DNA of 64,000 bases from CAIKMD01 sp963729935 (GCA_963729935.1 CAVSPW010000005.1:186001-250000), one strand, 5' to 3'. Positions 38,884 through 47,622 are shown, counted from the first letter of the stretch. Numbers and translations are program-made. The notes: generated by a model not told the origin, from the sequence alone.

Positions 38884-39421
38884 CAAATCGCGCCCGTTTC
38901 TACCGGTCAACATCGCCGTCCTGACGGTCTCCGACACGCGCAGCGAGGCCGATGACCGGTCGGGCCAGACGCTCATCGAGCTCATCACCCAATCCGGACA
39001 TCGCGTCGCCGCGCGCAAGATCGTGCGCGACGACAAGGAAGCGATCGTCGCCCAGCTCGAGGCCTGGATCGCCGATCCCGCGATCGACGTCGTGATCTCG
39101 ACCGGTGGCACCGGCGTCACCGGCCGCGACGTCACGCCCGAGGCGTTTCACGCGGTCTACGAGAAGGAGATCACCGGCTTCGGCGAGGTGTTCCGTTTCC
39201 TTTCCTATCAGAAGGTCGGGACCTCGACGATCCAGAGCCGCGCCACGGCCGGAGTCGCCGGCGGCACCTATCTCTTCGCCCTGCCCGGCTCGCCCAGCGC
39301 CTGCCGCGACGGTTGGGACGACATCATCAAGCACCAGCTCGACAACCGGCATCGCCCCTGCAACCTCGTCGAGCTGATGCCCCGCCTCCAGGAACATCTG
39401 AAACCCGCCACCCAGGGCTGA
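38870..39421 (+). CDS. moaB: Molybdenum cofactor biosynthesis protein B
   Basis: MoaB/MogA-type protein that adenylates molybdopterin before metal insertion. The 183-residue protein begins MPRIDKSRPFLPVNIAVLTV and has the family motifs SDTRSEADDRSG, ISTGGTGVTGRDVTPEA and ALPGSPSACRDGWDDII. The start is inside the end of the transglycosylase gene; an ATG three codons upstream is also in frame. No other moa gene is near. Confidence 0.94.
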   Translation: MPRIDKSRPFLPVNIAVLTVSDTRSEADDRSGQTLIELITQSGHRVAARKIVRDDKEAIVAQLEAWIADPAIDVVISTGGTGVTGRDVTPEAFHAVYEKEITGFGEVFRFLSYQKVGTSTIQSRATAGVAGGTYLFALPGSPSACRDGWDDIIKHQLDNRHRPCNLVELMPRLQEHLKPATQG

Positions 39422-39502
39422 GCGGCGATGCGACATCGCTCAAGGGGCGGGTGCCTCGCCGACGTTCTTGCTTTGTTCGTACCCGGCGCTCATACTTACT
39501 CT

Positions 39503-40588
39503 ATGGACGAGGCGCTCCCCGCACTGCCCCGCAAGGGAAGGGGCGCGGTCAGCAACGCGGCCGGGCGGTTCGAGCCCGCGACGCGGGTTGCGACCGATGA
39601 TGGCTGGGGCAGCGGCGACGAGGCGGCGCCGCCGCTCGAAACTCAATATCTGCGCGACAGTGCCAAGACGATCATCGCGCGCAACGACTCGCCCGATATT
39701 CCCTTCGACCGCTCGGTCAATCCCTATCGCGGCTGCGAGCATGGCTGCATCTATTGCTTCGCGCGGCCGACCCACGCCTATCTCGGGCTTTCGCCCGGGC
39801 TCGATTTCGAGAGCCGCATTTTCGTGAAGGAGGACGCGCCGGCCTTGCTGCGCGCCGAGCTTTCGAAGCAATCCTATCGCTGCAAGCCGATCACCTTGGG
39901 CGCCAATACCGACCCCTATCAGCCGATCGAGCGCAAGCTCTTGCTGACACGCCGCATCCTCGAAACGCTGAAGGAATTCCATCATCCCGTCTGCATCGTC
40001 ACCAAATCGGCGCTGGTGCAGCGCGACATCGATCTCCTGGCCGCGCTGGCGCAAGACCGCCTGGCAAGCGTCGCCGTCTCGCTGACGACCCTCGACCGCG
40101 CGCTGGCGCGAAAGCTCGAGCCGCGCGCCGCAGCGCCCGAGCGCCGGCTCGAGACCATTGCAGCGCTCGCCGGCGCCGGGATCCCGGTCGCCGTGCTGGC
40201 ATCGCCGATGATCCCGGCGCTCAACGATGCCGAGCTCGAGAGCATTCTCGAAGCGGCGACGCCGCGCGGCGCGGGCGCGGCGGGCTACATCCTCCTGCGC
40301 CTGCCCTTGGAGCTCGCGCCGATGTTCGAGGAATGGCTCCAAGCCCATTACCCCGGCAAGGCCAGGCATGTGATGTCGCTCATCCGCCAAAGCCGCGGCG
40401 GCAAGGCCTATCAGGCGCAATGGGGCACGCGGATGCGCGGCACCGGCGCCTATGCCGAGATGCTGCGCGTGCGCTACGAGGCCGCGATCCACCGCTTGGG
40501 GCTCGACCGGCGCGGCGAGGCCTGGCGCCTCGATAGCTCCCGCTTTCAGGCGCCGGAAAAAGCCACGGCACAGCTGCGCTTGTTCTGA
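39503..40588 (+). CDS. PA0069-family radical SAM protein (SplB-like)
   Basis: A 361-residue radical SAM protein of the PA0069 family, related to spore photoproduct lyase in fold but with unknown reaction. The 4Fe-4S/SAM motif CEHGCIYC lies in NPYRGCEHGCIYCFARPTH at about residue 82. Other conserved blocks are TLGANTDPYQPIERK and ASPMIPALND. The ATG at 39503 begins MDEALPALPRKGRGAVSN; the in-frame upstream extension lacks conservation. Confidence 0.9.
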   Translation: MDEALPALPRKGRGAVSNAAGRFEPATRVATDDGWGSGDEAAPPLETQYLRDSAKTIIARNDSPDIPFDRSVNPYRGCEHGCIYCFARPTHAYLGLSPGLDFESRIFVKEDAPALLRAELSKQSYRCKPITLGANTDPYQPIERKLLLTRRILETLKEFHHPVCIVTKSALVQRDIDLLAALAQDRLASVAVSLTTLDRALARKLEPRAAAPERRLETIAALAGAGIPVAVLASPMIPALNDAELESILEAATPRGAGAAGYILLRLPLELAPMFEEWLQAHYPGKARHVMSLIRQSRGGKAYQAQWGTRMRGTGAYAEMLRVRYEAAIHRLGLDRRGEAWRLDSSRFQAPEKATAQLRLF

Positions 40589-40632
40589 ATCTGCCGATGT
40601 CAGACCGATCTCGCGGGTCACGCCCGGGCGGT

Positions 40633-40682
40633 TTGACACCGGCATGAGCTATCACTAAATAAGTAATCTCTAATATTAAGAG
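40633..40682 (+). promoter_or_regulatory. Promoter and candidate BigR-type operator
   Basis: TTGACA (40633-40638), a 17-base spacer and TAAATA (40656-40661) form a near-consensus housekeeping promoter. An imperfect dyad of 15 bases with CTCT/AGAG ends and a TAATATTA core (40668-40682) overlaps the likely start site, where an ArsR-family repressor would block transcription. The ribosome binding site AGAGGAAG follows. Confidence 0.65.
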
Positions 40683-40690
40683 GAAGCCGT

Positions 40691-41023
40691 ATGGCCGAAA
40701 AGACTTTCGACGCCGCCGCGTTCGGTCGTCAGGCCACGGAAGTCGCCGGGATCCTGGGCGCGGTCGCCAATGAAAGGCGGCTGATGGTGATCTGCAAGCT
40801 GGCCGAATGGGGCGAGGCGAATGTCTCGTCGCTCGCGGATGCCGTCGGCATCAGCCAGTCCGCGCTGTCGCAGCACCTCGCCAAATTGCGTGCGGAACGC
40901 ATCGTCGCCTTCCGCCGGGATTCGCAGACGATCTGGTATCGGATCGCCGATCCGCGGATCGAGGAATTGTTTGCAACCTTGCACCGGCTTTTCTGCCGCC
41001 CGGGCAAGCGCGGCAAGGCCTAG
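40691..41023 (+). CDS. ArsR-family persulfide sensor (BigR/SqrR/YgaV type)
   Basis: A 110-residue winged-helix repressor. The HTH is VSSLADAVGISQSALSQHLAKL. Two Cys only, Cys35 (MVICKLAEW) and Cys102 (LHRLFCRPG), match in position the pair that forms a tetrasulfide or disulfide in BigR and SqrR when reactive sulfur is present; the metal-binding motifs of true ArsR are absent. It is the first gene of an operon with a rhodanese and a TauE/SafE exporter, and likely represses its own promoter. Sensor assignment is by Cys pattern and context. Confidence 0.85.
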   Translation: MAEKTFDAAAFGRQATEVAGILGAVANERRLMVICKLAEWGEANVSSLADAVGISQSALSQHLAKLRAERIVAFRRDSQTIWYRIADPRIEELFATLHRLFCRPGKRGKA

Positions 41024-41034
41024 GGGGATTCGCC

Positions 41035-41487
41035 GTGGCGTGGCCGACGCTCTTGCCTCGAGAAGCCAAGCGCCTCGTCGATGAAGGCGCGATCCTCATC
41101 GACATCCGCGAGGATGACGAGCATGCGCGGATCCATATTCCCGGCGCCCATCACATCGCCTTGTCGCGGTTCGACCGCAGCCTCATGGCCGCGTCGTCGG
41201 GCAAGACCATCATCTTTCATTGCCGGTCGGGTGCGCGAACGCTCGGCCATGCATCCCGCCTGATCGCGGGCGCGGGCCCGGCCTGCAAAGCCTATCTTCT
41301 GGAGGGCGGCCTGGAGGCCTGGCGCGCGGCCGGGTTTCCCGTCGCGGCCGAAGCCCGCCCATCGCTCGAATGGCGGCGCCGGATCCGGATTGCCGCGGGC
41401 AGGCTCGTGACGATTTGCATCGACGGCTTTCGCGCCATGACGCGCCGTTTGAAGCGCGCGCAAGACGCGCCGGACGATCGGGCATGA
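41035..41487 (+). CDS. Rhodanese-like sulfurtransferase
   Basis: A 150-residue single-domain rhodanese that would carry sulfane sulfur on its active-site Cys. The loop HCRSGARTLGHA contains the Cys, and LIDIREDDEHARIHIPGAHH is the conserved rhodanese front. Translation starts at GTG 41035 behind GGGGGATT, 11 bases after the regulator stop. The C-terminus is extended (RRRIRIAAGRLVTICIDGFR) and may be membrane-associated. Its stop overlaps the exporter ATG. Confidence 0.9.
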   Translation: MAWPTLLPREAKRLVDEGAILIDIREDDEHARIHIPGAHHIALSRFDRSLMAASSGKTIIFHCRSGARTLGHASRLIAGAGPACKAYLLEGGLEAWRAAGFPVAAEARPSLEWRRRIRIAAGRLVTICIDGFRAMTRRLKRAQDAPDDRA

Positions 41488-42269
41488 TGATCGGCTCGCT
41501 GCTCCAGGTCGCACTCGGCCTCGCTTCGGGATCGCTCGTCGGATTCACCCTCGGCCTTGTCGGCGGCGGCGGATCGATCCTCGCCGTGCCGCTCATGGTC
41601 TATGTCGTCGGCGTGCCGAGCCCGCATGTCGCGATCGGAACCAGCGCCGTCGCGGTCGCCGCGAACGCCGCCGCGAACCTGGCGCATCACGCGCGCAAGG
41701 GAACGGTGCGCTGGCCTTGCGCCGCCGTCTTCGCCGGCACCGGCGTGCTCGGCGCGCTCATCGGCTCGACGCTCGGCAAAATGATGGACGGCCAGAAACT
41801 GCTCGCGCTGTTCGCCGTGCTGATGCTGGTCGTGAGCGCGCTCATGCTGAAAGGCCGTGCCGGCGAAGGCGACCTGACCGTTCGGCTCAATCGCGAGAAT
41901 CTGCCGCGCCTGATCGCCTTGGGCGGCGCCGCCGGTCTGTTGTCGGGTTTCTTCGGCATCGGCGGCGGCTTTCTGATCGTGCCCGGCCTGATGCTGGCGA
42001 CCGGAATGACGATCCTCAATGCGATCGCCTCCTCGCTCGTCGCCGTCACCGTGTTCGGCGTCACCACGGCCGCCAATTACGCGTTCTCCGGGCTGATCGA
42101 ATGGTGGCTGGCGATCGTCTTCATCGCCGGCGGCGCTTTGGGAGGGCTCGTCGGAACCCGCACGGCCCACCGCCTCGCGGCCAGCCGCGGGACGCTCAAC
42201 CTGGTCTTCGGCGTGTTGATCGCCGCGGTCGCGATTTACATGCTCTTGCGGAGCCTCGGCAGGCTTTAG
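41484..42269 (+). CDS. TauE/SafE family sulfite/organosulfur exporter
   Basis: A 261-residue inner-membrane protein with about eight TM segments. The two half-repeats are recognisable: LGLVGGGGSILAVPLMVYVV and GFFGIGGGFLIVPGLMLATG, the TauE/SafE (TSUP) signature. The ATG overlaps the rhodanese stop (ATGA). In this setting it probably exports sulfite or thiosulfate formed during sulfide or persulfide detoxification. Confidence 0.92.
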   Translation: MMIGSLLQVALGLASGSLVGFTLGLVGGGGSILAVPLMVYVVGVPSPHVAIGTSAVAVAANAAANLAHHARKGTVRWPCAAVFAGTGVLGALIGSTLGKMMDGQKLLALFAVLMLVVSALMLKGRAGEGDLTVRLNRENLPRLIALGGAAGLLSGFFGIGGGFLIVPGLMLATGMTILNAIASSLVAVTVFGVTTAANYAFSGLIEWWLAIVFIAGGALGGLVGTRTAHRLAASRGTLNLVFGVLIAAVAIYMLLRSLGRL

Positions 42270-42336
42270 GCCCGCACCGATCGACGAACCCAAATCCCGA
42301 TTGTCGCCAGCGGCGCGGGCACCGCATACTTCGCCG

Positions 42337-43080
42337 ATGCCCAACGCCGCGCCGATGATCGCGCTTTTCACCGATTTCGGATTGGAAGGCCCCTATACCG
42401 GCCAGATGAAGGCCGTGCTGCGGCGCGCGGCGCCGGCCAGCGACATCGTCGATCTCTTCGCCGATGTGCCCGCGGGCGATGCCAAGGCCGGGGCTTATCT
42501 GCTGGCCGCTTATGCCGCATGGTTTCCCGCCGATACGGTCTTTCTCTGCGTCGTCGATCCCGGCGTCGGCGGCGCGCGCGCGCCGCTGATCGTCGAGGCC
42601 GACGGGCGGCGCTATGTCGGGCCCGACAACGGAATTTTCGAGCTCGTGCTGCGCCGCGCGGCATCGGCGCGCGTCTCGGCCATCGCCTGGCGCCCCGAAA
42701 CCCTGTCGCCGAGCTTTCACGGCCGCGACCTCTTCGCGCCGGCAGCCGCGCGTCTCGCCCGCGGCGAGACGCCGACGACCCGCGAACACCGCGCCTTGCG
42801 CCGCGCGGATTGGCCCGATGACCTGGCCGAGATCGTCTATATCGATCATTACGGCAACGCGCTGACCGGGCTGCGCGCCCGCGCCCTCGCGCCGGCGGCC
42901 GGTCTAAGCGCGGGCACTTGCCGCCGGATCGCGCGGGCCGACACCTTTTCCGCCGTTCCGCCGGGCACCGCCTTCTGGTATGAGAATTCGAACGGGCTCG
43001 TCGAAATCGCCGTCAATCTGGGCCGCGCGAGCGAGACCTTGGCGCTGGCCGTCGGCGCGCCCGTGACGATCGAGCCCTGA
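42337..43080 (+). CDS. SAM hydrolase (SAM hydroxide adenosyltransferase, DUF62 family)
   Basis: A 247-residue protein of the fluorinase/SAM-hydroxide adenosyltransferase family, which splits S-adenosylmethionine to adenosine and methionine. Motifs: IALFTDFGLEGPYTGQMK, VVDPGVGGARAP, and VGPDNGIFELVL; the C-terminal domain includes YIDHYGNALTGL. Starts at 42337 (MPNAAPMIALFTDF). Three bases separate it from rnhB, suggesting co-transcription. Confidence 0.9.
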   Translation: MPNAAPMIALFTDFGLEGPYTGQMKAVLRRAAPASDIVDLFADVPAGDAKAGAYLLAAYAAWFPADTVFLCVVDPGVGGARAPLIVEADGRRYVGPDNGIFELVLRRAASARVSAIAWRPETLSPSFHGRDLFAPAAARLARGETPTTREHRALRRADWPDDLAEIVYIDHYGNALTGLRARALAPAAGLSAGTCRRIARADTFSAVPPGTAFWYENSNGLVEIAVNLGRASETLALAVGAPVTIEP

Positions 43081-43083
43081 GCC

Positions 43084-43707
43084 ATGCCCGATTTCGCCTT
43101 CGAGAACGCGGCCGCCGGCCTCGTTTGCGGCATCGACGAGGCGGGGCGCGGCCCGCTCGCCGGACCCGTCGTCGCGGCCGCCGTGATCTTCGACCGCGCG
43201 CGCATTCCCTTGACGCTGCGCCGCGAGCTCGATGATTCGAAGAAGCTTTCCCCGCGCGCGCGCGAGGCGCAAATCGCGCTGATCAGGTCCTGCGCGCGCA
43301 TCGGGATCGGCGCTTCAAGCGTGGGCGAGATCGACCGTCACAACATTCTCCAGGCGACCTTCATCGCCATGCGCCGCGCGGTGACGCGGCTCGGTCTGGT
43401 GCCCGATCTGGCGCTGGTCGACGGCAATCGCGCGCCGGCGCTGCCTTGCGCCATCCGCACGATCATCGGCGGCGACGGGCTCTCGCTCTCGATCGCGGCC
43501 GCCTCCGTCGTCGCCAAGGTGACGCGCGACCGGCTGATGCGCGCGCTCGCCTCGCGCTACGCGGGCTATGGATGGGAGACCAATTTCGGCTACCCGACCG
43601 CGGCCCATCGGCGGGCGGTTTTGGCCCTGGGGCTCACGCCCCATCACCGCCGCAGCTTCGGACCGTGCCAGATAAGCCTCGGAAACGACTCGAATTTCCC
43701 CCGTTAA
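43084..43707 (+). CDS. rnhB: Ribonuclease HII
   Basis: Cleaves RNA in RNA-DNA hybrids and at single ribonucleotides. The 207-residue protein has the catalytic motif CGIDEAGRGPLAGPVVAA, DDSKKLSPRAREAQ, the Asp in ALVDGNRAP, and AAASVVAKVTRDRLM. It is immediately upstream of ccrM, a conserved alphaproteobacterial pairing, and its 3' end contains one of three GACTC sites of the ccrM control region. Confidence 0.96.
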   Translation: MPDFAFENAAAGLVCGIDEAGRGPLAGPVVAAAVIFDRARIPLTLRRELDDSKKLSPRAREAQIALIRSCARIGIGASSVGEIDRHNILQATFIAMRRAVTRLGLVPDLALVDGNRAPALPCAIRTIIGGDGLSLSIAAASVVAKVTRDRLMRALASRYAGYGWETNFGYPTAAHRRAVLALGLTPHHRRSFGPCQISLGNDSNFPR

Positions 43708-43742
43708 CTCTCTGACTCTCAAACATATTGACGCGGCGACTC
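43687..43742 (+). promoter_or_regulatory. Cluster of three GANTC sites upstream of ccrM
   Basis: GACTC occurs at 43687-43691, 43714-43718 and 43738-43742, all within 92 bases of the ccrM ATG. GANTC is the sequence CcrM methylates, and in Caulobacter methylation state controls ccrM transcription. GTTAAC (43703-43708) lies between the first two and resembles a CtrA half site. Autoregulation through replication-dependent hemimethylation is inferred. Confidence 0.65.
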
Positions 43743-43778
43743 GGGCGGCGCATTGTCGCGAATTCTGCGGGGAAGGTG

Positions 43779-44858
43779 ATGGGGGAATCGATCGAACGCC
43801 TGGGCTCGGTGATGGAAGGCGACTGCGTCGCGGTGATGACGCGTCTGCCCGAATCCTCGGTCGATCTCGTCTTCGCCGATCCGCCCTATAACCTTCAACT
43901 CGGCGGCGATCTTCACCGTCCCGACCACAGCCGGGTCGACGGCGTCGAAGAGGAATGGGACAAATTCGCCGATTTCGCGGCCTATGACCGCTTCACCCGC
44001 GGCTGGCTCCAGGCGGTGCGCCGCGTCTTGAAGCCCGACGGCTCGCTCTGGGTGATCGGCTCCTATCACAACATCTATCGCGTCGGCGCGATCCTTCAGG
44101 ATCTCGGCTTCTGGATTCTGAACGACGTGGTGTGGCGCAAGACCAATCCGATGCCGAATTTCCGCGGCAGCCGCTTCACCAATGCGCACGAGACCATGCT
44201 CTGGTGCGCGCGCTCGCGCGAAGCGGGATACACCTTCAACTATCAGGCGATGAAGGCGTTCAACGAGGGCACGCAAATGCGCAGCGACTGGCTGCTGCCG
44301 CTTTGCAGCGGCCCCGAGCGCCTGAAGCGCGACGGGCGCAAGGCCCACCCGACGCAAAAGCCGGAAGCGCTGCTGCACCGCGTGCTGCTCGCGAGTTCCA
44401 AGCCGGGCGATCTCGTGCTCGACCCCTTCTTCGGCACCGGCACCACGGGCGCCGTGGCGCAGCGCCTCGGGCGCCGCTGGCTCGGCATCGAGCGCGACCC
44501 GGCCTATATCAAGCTCGCGCGCAAGCGCATCGCGGCGATCGAGCCGCTCGCGGCGGAAGATCTCGAAATCACCCCCGAGAAGAGCGACGCGCCGCGGGTC
44601 CCCTTCGGCACCTTGATCGAGCGCGGCCTGTTGAAGCCGGGCGAGGTGCTGTTCGACGCCCGGCGGCGCTGGACCGCCAAGGTCCGGCCCGACGGGACGC
44701 TCGTCGCCGCCGACGTCAAGGGCTCGATCCACCAGGTCGGCGCCGAGGTGCAAGGCGCCCCCGCCTGCAATGGCTGGGAATTCTGGTTCGTCGAGCGCGA
44801 GGGCCGGCCCGTCCCGATCGACCTTCTGCGTCAAAAAGTGCGCGCGGAGATGAATTAG
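43779..44858 (+). CDS. ccrM: Cell-cycle regulated DNA adenine methyltransferase CcrM (GANTC)
   Basis: Beta-class N6-adenine methyltransferase. From the ATG at 43779 (MGESIERLGSVMEGDC) it has 359 residues, nearly identical in length to Caulobacter CcrM; a purine-rich GGGGAAGG precedes it. Catalytic motif IV FADPPYNLQLGGD comes before the SAM motif I DPFFGTGTTGAVAQ, the order of beta-class enzymes, with HPTQKPEALL between. The C-terminal about 85 residues (from FGTLIERGLLKPGEVL) are the CcrM-specific DNA-binding domain. Confidence 0.96.
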   Translation: MGESIERLGSVMEGDCVAVMTRLPESSVDLVFADPPYNLQLGGDLHRPDHSRVDGVEEEWDKFADFAAYDRFTRGWLQAVRRVLKPDGSLWVIGSYHNIYRVGAILQDLGFWILNDVVWRKTNPMPNFRGSRFTNAHETMLWCARSREAGYTFNYQAMKAFNEGTQMRSDWLLPLCSGPERLKRDGRKAHPTQKPEALLHRVLLASSKPGDLVLDPFFGTGTTGAVAQRLGRRWLGIERDPAYIKLARKRIAAIEPLAAEDLEITPEKSDAPRVPFGTLIERGLLKPGEVLFDARRRWTAKVRPDGTLVAADVKGSIHQVGAEVQGAPACNGWEFWFVEREGRPVPIDLLRQKVRAEMN

Positions 44859-44880
44859 CGCGGCGCGCAGCCGCGCGCGC

Positions 44881-45453
44881 TCAATCCGCCAAGGCGTCAC
44901 GCATCTCGTCGGCCAATTGGGTGAGCTTCAATTTCGTGCGGTCGTCGAGGATGCGGCCCGTCGCACGATCGACGGCGCGCGTGATCGGGCCGATGGGCGC
45001 GGTCGCCGGCACGACATAGCCCCGCAAGGCGTGGACGATCTGCTCCATCGCGTTGCACGCCTGCACCGCCGCGATCGGTCCGCTTGAGCTTGCGATCAGG
45101 CCGACGAGCCGGCCGCCGAGATAGGGCGGATCGTCGTTCCCGAGAAGCTCGATAAAATCGAGCGCGTTCTTGAAGCTGCCCGAGATGGAATAGTGATAGG
45201 CGGGCGTGCACCACACGAAGGCGCGGGCGCGGCGGAACGCGGCGAGCAAGGGCGCGGCCTCGGGGCAATCCTCGGCATGAAGGTCGGGGTGATAGAACGG
45301 AAGCTTGAATGCATCCGCGCTCATCATCTCCGTCGCGAAGCCGCGCTCGCGCAACAGCCCTTCGGCATGTGTCATCAGCGCCGCCGTCGCCGAGCGCGCG
45401 CCGAAGCTGCCGCCGACGAGGAGCACCGGACCCGTTTTGTCGTTACGCGTCAT
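44881..45453 (-). CDS. NADPH-dependent FMN reductase
   Basis: A 190-residue flavodoxin-fold oxidoreductase. The FMN phosphate loop is GGSFGARSATAALM and the isoalloxazine loop TPAYHYSISGSFKNALDFIE, the SsuE/ChrR pattern. Enzymes of this type supply reduced flavin to monooxygenases such as sulfonate or nitrilotriacetate systems, or reduce quinones. It follows a THI5/SsuA-like binding protein gene by 16 bases, which suggests sulfur or aromatic uptake as a theme, not proven. Confidence 0.88.
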   Translation of the reverse strand: MTRNDKTGPVLLVGGSFGARSATAALMTHAEGLLRERGFATEMMSADAFKLPFYHPDLHAEDCPEAAPLLAAFRRARAFVWCTPAYHYSISGSFKNALDFIELLGNDDPPYLGGRLVGLIASSSGPIAAVQACNAMEQIVHALRGYVVPATAPIGPITRAVDRATGRILDDRTKLKLTQLADEMRDALAD

Positions 45454-45469
45454 GAGCGGCTTGATCCAT

Positions 45470-46450
45470 TCAAGGCTTCCAGTTCTCTTTCTTGAGCTCG
45501 GCCGCGGCCTCTTTGACGAAACTGAAATCGAAGAAACGCGACGGCGGCGGGAGCTTCGCCGGATCGAGGTTCAGCATTTTCGCGCGGACTTTCAGCTCCA
45601 GCACCTGATCCGCGTCCGAGGTCACCGCCGTCGGCGACATGCTGGCCGCGAATTGGTCGTAATTGTCCTCGGCGGCGGTCTGGCTCGAGCCATGCTTCAC
45701 GAGCGCGGCCACCGTGTCGGCGCGATTGCTGCGCACCACCGCAAGACCCTTCATCAACGCGCGCACGGTGCGGCGCACGAGGTCGCGGTTGGACGCGATC
45801 AACGCGTCCGAGGTCGCATAGCCGCCGAAGACCATGTGCACGTCTTTGTTGAGATCGATGAGCATGTGGAGCTTGCCGATCTTCCCCGCCTTCCGCATGT
45901 CCACGACCTGCCCCGAATCGATGAGGGCCGCCGGGAAACTGCCCGATGCGATCGCGGCTACGCGGGCGATGCCCGGGCCCATCGGCGTATAGGAAACATA
46001 GTCGTCGGGGAGATGACGCTTGGCCAGGATGTAGCGCATGCCGATTTCGCTGGTGTCGCCGCGGCTGATGATGCCGATCGCCTTGCCCTTCAAATCGGCG
46101 AGATTCTTGATCTCGGGCTGGACCCAGAGCTGGAAACCCGATTGGTCCGAACCGACGAAGATCGCCTTCAAATGCGCGCCCTTCATATCGGCGCTGAGCG
46201 CGACCGAGGGCGATCCCGAAAATTGCAGATCGCCGGAGATGAGCGCGGGCGTCGCCACGCCGCCGCCCGCCTGCACCAACTCGACTTCGATCCCTTCCTG
46301 CGCGAAATAACCCTTATCGGCGGCCACCATCAGCGCGCCGTAATTCACCGTCGGCACGACATAGGAAATCTTCACGTGGTCGAGCGCCCAGGCCGGCGAT
46401 GCCAGCACGAGCATCGCTAGAGCGCCGACGGCTTTCCTCAACGCGTTCAT
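45470..46450 (-). CDS. ABC transporter substrate-binding protein (SsuA/THI5-like)
   Basis: A 326-residue exported binding protein. The start at 46450 (MNALRKAVGALAMLVLASPA) has GGAGGAAG and a signal peptide cleaved near AWALD. Typical NMT1-family features are VNYGALMVAADKGYFAQEGI, GDLQFSGSPSVALSADMKG and GKAIGIISRGDTSEIG. It overlaps mutY by four bases and is followed by the FMN reductase; no permease or ATPase gene is present. It is only distantly similar to the paralogues at 6.5 and 57.6 kb. Confidence 0.87.
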   Translation of the reverse strand: MNALRKAVGALAMLVLASPAWALDHVKISYVVPTVNYGALMVAADKGYFAQEGIEVELVQAGGGVATPALISGDLQFSGSPSVALSADMKGAHLKAIFVGSDQSGFQLWVQPEIKNLADLKGKAIGIISRGDTSEIGMRYILAKRHLPDDYVSYTPMGPGIARVAAIASGSFPAALIDSGQVVDMRKAGKIGKLHMLIDLNKDVHMVFGGYATSDALIASNRDLVRRTVRALMKGLAVVRSNRADTVAALVKHGSSQTAAEDNYDQFAASMSPTAVTSDADQVLELKVRAKMLNLDPAKLPPPSRFFDFSFVKEAAAELKKENWKP

Positions 46451-47622
46451 ATTGCTTCCTCCCTGTTCACGGCTTTGGGTTTCATCGTGCCCGAACCGGC
46501 GCCGCGGGGCAACCCGGCCGTGCTCGCGAAGGCAATGACCTTCTTCATCACCGTGGGCAATGCCTGGGCGCCGAGAGCCGGCGGGGGGACCCACAACGCA
46601 TCCCGATCGCTCGTCCTCGCCTTGCCCGCCAGCACCTGCAACTCCAGATCGAAATGGGTGAAGCTGTGGCGAACGATGCCTTTGAGGAGCTTCCACCGCG
46701 CGGCACGGGCGGGTGCGGCTTCCTTCGCCTCGTCGAGTTCCCAAGGCTCGGCCCGCCAGGGTGTCGAGGGCACTTCCATCATCCCGCCCAGGAGGCCCTT
46801 GGCCGGCCGCCGCCGCAACAGCACGGCGCCGCTCTCGTTCTCGATCCAGAAGGCGACGCCGCGGCGCGTCGGTTTCGCGCGACGCCGTTTGCGCGCGGGA
46901 AGCTCGCCGGCGATACCGACGGCGCGGGCGCGGCAATCCTTCATCCACGGGCAGAGCGCGCATTTCGGATTTTTCGGCGTGCAGATCGTCGCGCCCAAAT
47001 CCATCGCGGCCTGCGCGAAATCGCCCGGCCGCCGATCCGGCAGCAACGTCGCCGCCAAGCGCCGCAGCACGGGCTTCGCGCCGGGCAAGGCTTCGCGGAC
47101 GCAGAACAAGCGCGCGACCACGCGTTCGATATTGCCGTCGACCGGCATCGCGCTCTGCTCGAACGCGATCGCGGCGATGGCGGCGGCCGTGTAGGCGCCG
47201 ATCCCGGGCAGCGCGCGCAGCTCGGCCTCGCGCGCCGGAAAGACCCCGCCGTGACGCGCGACGATGTCGCGCGCGCAGGCATGGAGGTTGCGCGCGCGCG
47301 CGTAATAGCCCAGCCCCTGCCAGGCGTGGAGCACGTCGTCCAGCGCTGCCTCGGCCAGATCTTCGATGCGCGGCCAGCGTTGGAGGAAGCGGACGAAATA
47401 GGGACCGACCGTCGCCACCGTGGTCTGTTGCAGCATGATCTCGCTGAGCCAGACGCGGTAGGGATCTTGCCGCTCGCCGGGTTGCGCGCGCCAGGGCAGA
47501 GAGCGGCGATGCCGGTCGTACCAGGCCAAGAGCCGCGCGGCGCGGTCGCCGGCAGCGGCGGCCGATTTCCGGCGCGGCTTCGTCCGGGCGCGTTTTTTCT
47601 TGGGCTGGGGCAAAACGGACAT
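46447..47622 (-). CDS. mutY: A/G-specific adenine glycosylase
   Basis: Removes adenine mispaired with 8-oxoguanine. From the ATG at 47622 (MSVLPQPKKKRARTKPRRKS) it has 391 residues with a basic N-terminal tail. Catalytic Glu is in WLSEIMLQQTTVATV, the HhH in LRALPGIGAYTAAAI with VDGNIERV, catalytic Asp in AAMDLGATIC, the 4Fe-4S ligands in CTPKNPKCALCPWMKDC, and a Nudix-like 8-oxoG recognition domain (LGGMMEVPSTPW). Divergent from the DUF721 gene, as is usual in alphaproteobacteria. Confidence 0.95.
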   Translation of the reverse strand: MSVLPQPKKKRARTKPRRKSAAAAGDRAARLLAWYDRHRRSLPWRAQPGERQDPYRVWLSEIMLQQTTVATVGPYFVRFLQRWPRIEDLAEAALDDVLHAWQGLGYYARARNLHACARDIVARHGGVFPAREAELRALPGIGAYTAAAIAAIAFEQSAMPVDGNIERVVARLFCVREALPGAKPVLRRLAATLLPDRRPGDFAQAAMDLGATICTPKNPKCALCPWMKDCRARAVGIAGELPARKRRRAKPTRRGVAFWIENESGAVLLRRRPAKGLLGGMMEVPSTPWRAEPWELDEAKEAAPARAARWKLLKGIVRHSFTHFDLELQVLAGKARTSDRDALWVPPPALGAQALPTVMKKVIAFASTAGLPRGAGSGTMKPKAVNREEAI

